From: an uncultured Collinsella sp.
GTDB lineage: Bacteria; Actinomycetota; Coriobacteriia; Coriobacteriales; Coriobacteriaceae
DNA length: 8,819 nt
Assembly (NCBI GenBank): GCA_902478825.1
Contig: CABSMK010000065.1
Span: 1 to 8,819, forward strand
Direction: 5' to 3'
Position numbers and translations under genes: made by a program. A model generated the notes under the pieces. The model ran no database searches, was not told the origin of the DNA, and saw only the letters and a list, made by a program, of their open reading frames with translations. Below, piece after piece: positions 7,134-8,819 of this stretch; the first letter of the stretch is position 1, and every line of letters begins with the position of its first letter.

Positions 7134-7142
7134 TTCTTTGGG

Positions 7143-7236
7143 CTACTCATTGGGGACAGTCTTAAATGACCAGTCGTTGGGCAACCTGTCGGCACTTAGC
7201 GAAGGCTGGTCATTTAAGTCTGTCCCCAATGAGTAG
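7143..7236. repeat. Inverted repeat, 31-base arms (copies B and C)
   Basis: Arm 7143-7173 (starting CTACTCATTGGGGACAG) is complementary to 7206-7236 except for one T-T mismatch (7160 and 7219). The spacer is 32 bases (7174-7205). Together with copy A at 7106-7133 this gives two direct copies and one inverted copy. Copy C can pair with either A or B, so alternative folds are possible. The GGGGACAGAC...TTAAAT core resembles sequences I recall beside REP-associated Y1 (RAYT) transposases; that link is from memory and no transposase is present here. Confidence 0.88.
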
Positions 7237-7248
7237 GTGCGGAAAGGG

Positions 7249-7276
7249 TGTGAATGTTTGATTTACGCGCTATGAT
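7249..7276 (+). promoter_or_regulatory. Candidate metK promoter
   Basis: TATGAT at 7271-7276 matches five of six bases of the -10 consensus. The weak -35 candidate TGTGAA (7249-7254) is 16 bases upstream. Transcription would start near 7283, giving a leader of about 60 bases. The promoter begins directly after the repeat element. Confidence 0.45.
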
Positions 7277-7294
7277 ATGCCCTTACATAGAGAG

Positions 7295-7321
7295 CCCGGC
7301 GGAATGGTAACGGTCGCCGGG
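7295..7321 (+). promoter_or_regulatory. GC-rich hairpin in the metK leader
   Basis: CCCGGCG (7295-7301) pairs perfectly with CGCCGGG (7315-7321) around a 13-base loop. After it come ACACG, a run of five T, and then the metK ribosome-binding site GAAAGGA (7332-7338). metK is often controlled by SAM-sensing leaders, but I do not recognise a known SAM riboswitch and see no sequence that would mask the ribosome-binding site. It could be a weak attenuator, a stabilising hairpin, or an unrecognised regulatory leader. Confidence 0.45.
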
Positions 7322-7343
7322 ACACGTTTTTGAAAGGACTATC

Positions 7344-8624
<1,281 letters not shown>

Positions 8625-8662
8625 TTTAGAACCGCCAACGTCACAACAACATACGCACTTTC

Positions 8663-8698
8663 AAAAGAAGTACCGCCCCCAAGCGGTACTTCTTTTTT
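8663..8698 (+). terminator. Rho-independent terminator of metK
   Basis: AAAAGAAGTACCGC (8663-8676) pairs perfectly with GCGGTACTTCTTTT (8683-8696). The 14-pair stem has a six-base loop CCCCAA and ends in six T (8693-8698). The A-run at the left side means it could also terminate transcription arriving from the right. It lies 38 bases after the metK stop. Confidence 0.93.
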
Positions 8699-8777
8699 AT
8701 TAATCCGGTGGCGAAGATGAGCCAACACGGGACATGGAATAGGTCACCAGCTAATGAATTTTGCAGCATAACGACTC
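8699..8777. other. Short genomic tail without a recognised feature
   Basis: These 79 bases lie between the metK terminator and the adapter. I see no gene, hairpin or repeat. The base composition is unremarkable. This is the last sequence in the window that I regard as genomic. Confidence 0.6.
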
Positions 8778-8819
8778 CTGTCTCTTATACACATCTCCGA
8801 GCCCACGAGACATGCGCAG
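8778..8819 (+). other. Illumina Nextera adapter and index contamination
   Basis: CTGTCTCTTATACACATCT at 8778-8796 is the 19-base Tn5 mosaic end used in Nextera libraries. CCGAGCCCACGAGAC at 8797-8811 is the rest of the Nextera read-2 transposase adapter. The remaining eight bases ATGCGCAG (8812-8819) fall exactly where the i7 index belongs and match one I recall as N722. The sequence stops at the end of the index. This is synthetic library sequence, not a biological Tn5 end, and should be trimmed. Confidence 0.97.

Larger units (their letters stand above)
7022..7343. other. Divergent gltX-metK intergenic region
   Basis: This 322-base region holds the gltX ribosome-binding site and a gltX -10 candidate, then three copies of a 28-base repeat (7106-7236), and then the metK promoter candidate, a leader hairpin and the metK ribosome-binding site. 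The repeats sit between the two promoters and overlap neither -10 element. I see no gene here. Confidence 0.8.

Noticed and set aside
7022..7195. 58-residue N-terminal extension of GluRS
   Set aside because: It would translate the repeat element. A strong ribosome-binding site and the conserved GluRS N-terminus both point to 7021.
7283..7343. Known SAM riboswitch before metK
   Set aside because: The leader is too short for SAM-I, and I could not find SAM-III/VI-type pairing with the ribosome-binding site. I left it as an unassigned hairpin.
8778..8796. Tn5 mosaic end suggesting a transposon insertion
   Set aside because: It is followed by the Nextera read-2 tail and an index and ends the sequence, so it is library adapter.

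Overview
This window looks like core chromosome from a high-GC member of the Actinomycetota. It fits the Coriobacteriia and most resembles Collinsella, judging by protein style and the priA-def-fmt-rsmB order. That placement is inference from memory, not a search. It is an assembled Illumina contig end: the last 42 bases are Nextera library adapter plus an index, so genuine genomic sequence stops at 8777. I see no defence system, phage, CRISPR array, tRNA or rRNA, and no undescribed multi-gene system.

Layout. Five genes lie on the minus strand, read from right to left: gltX (glutamyl-tRNA synthetase), priA (replication-restart helicase), def (peptide deformylase), fmt (Met-tRNA formyltransferase) and rsmB (16S rRNA m5C methyltransferase, cut by the left window edge). 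metK (S-adenosylmethionine synthetase) is divergent on the plus strand at the right and ends in a strong intrinsic terminator. The 322-base gap between the gltX and metK starts carries both likely promoters and three copies of a 28-base repeat. The 330-base gap between def and fmt carries a very long inverted repeat and a candidate terminator.

How the genes fit together. fmt formylates initiator Met-tRNA, def removes the formyl group from new proteins, rsmB modifies the ribosomal decoding region, gltX charges tRNA, and metK makes the SAM that RsmB consumes. priA commonly travels with def-fmt-rsmB in bacteria although its own job is replication restart. Likely transcription units are gltX (terminated), priA-def (18-base gap), and fmt-rsmB (4-base stop/start overlap).

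The most interesting non-coding content is two repeat elements sharing a GGGAC(A/G)GAC core next to TTAA-containing sequence. They look like REP/RAYT-type or other small mobilised palindromes, one in each long intergenic gap. The 5' half of fmt also has a clear T-ending codon bias unlike its neighbours.
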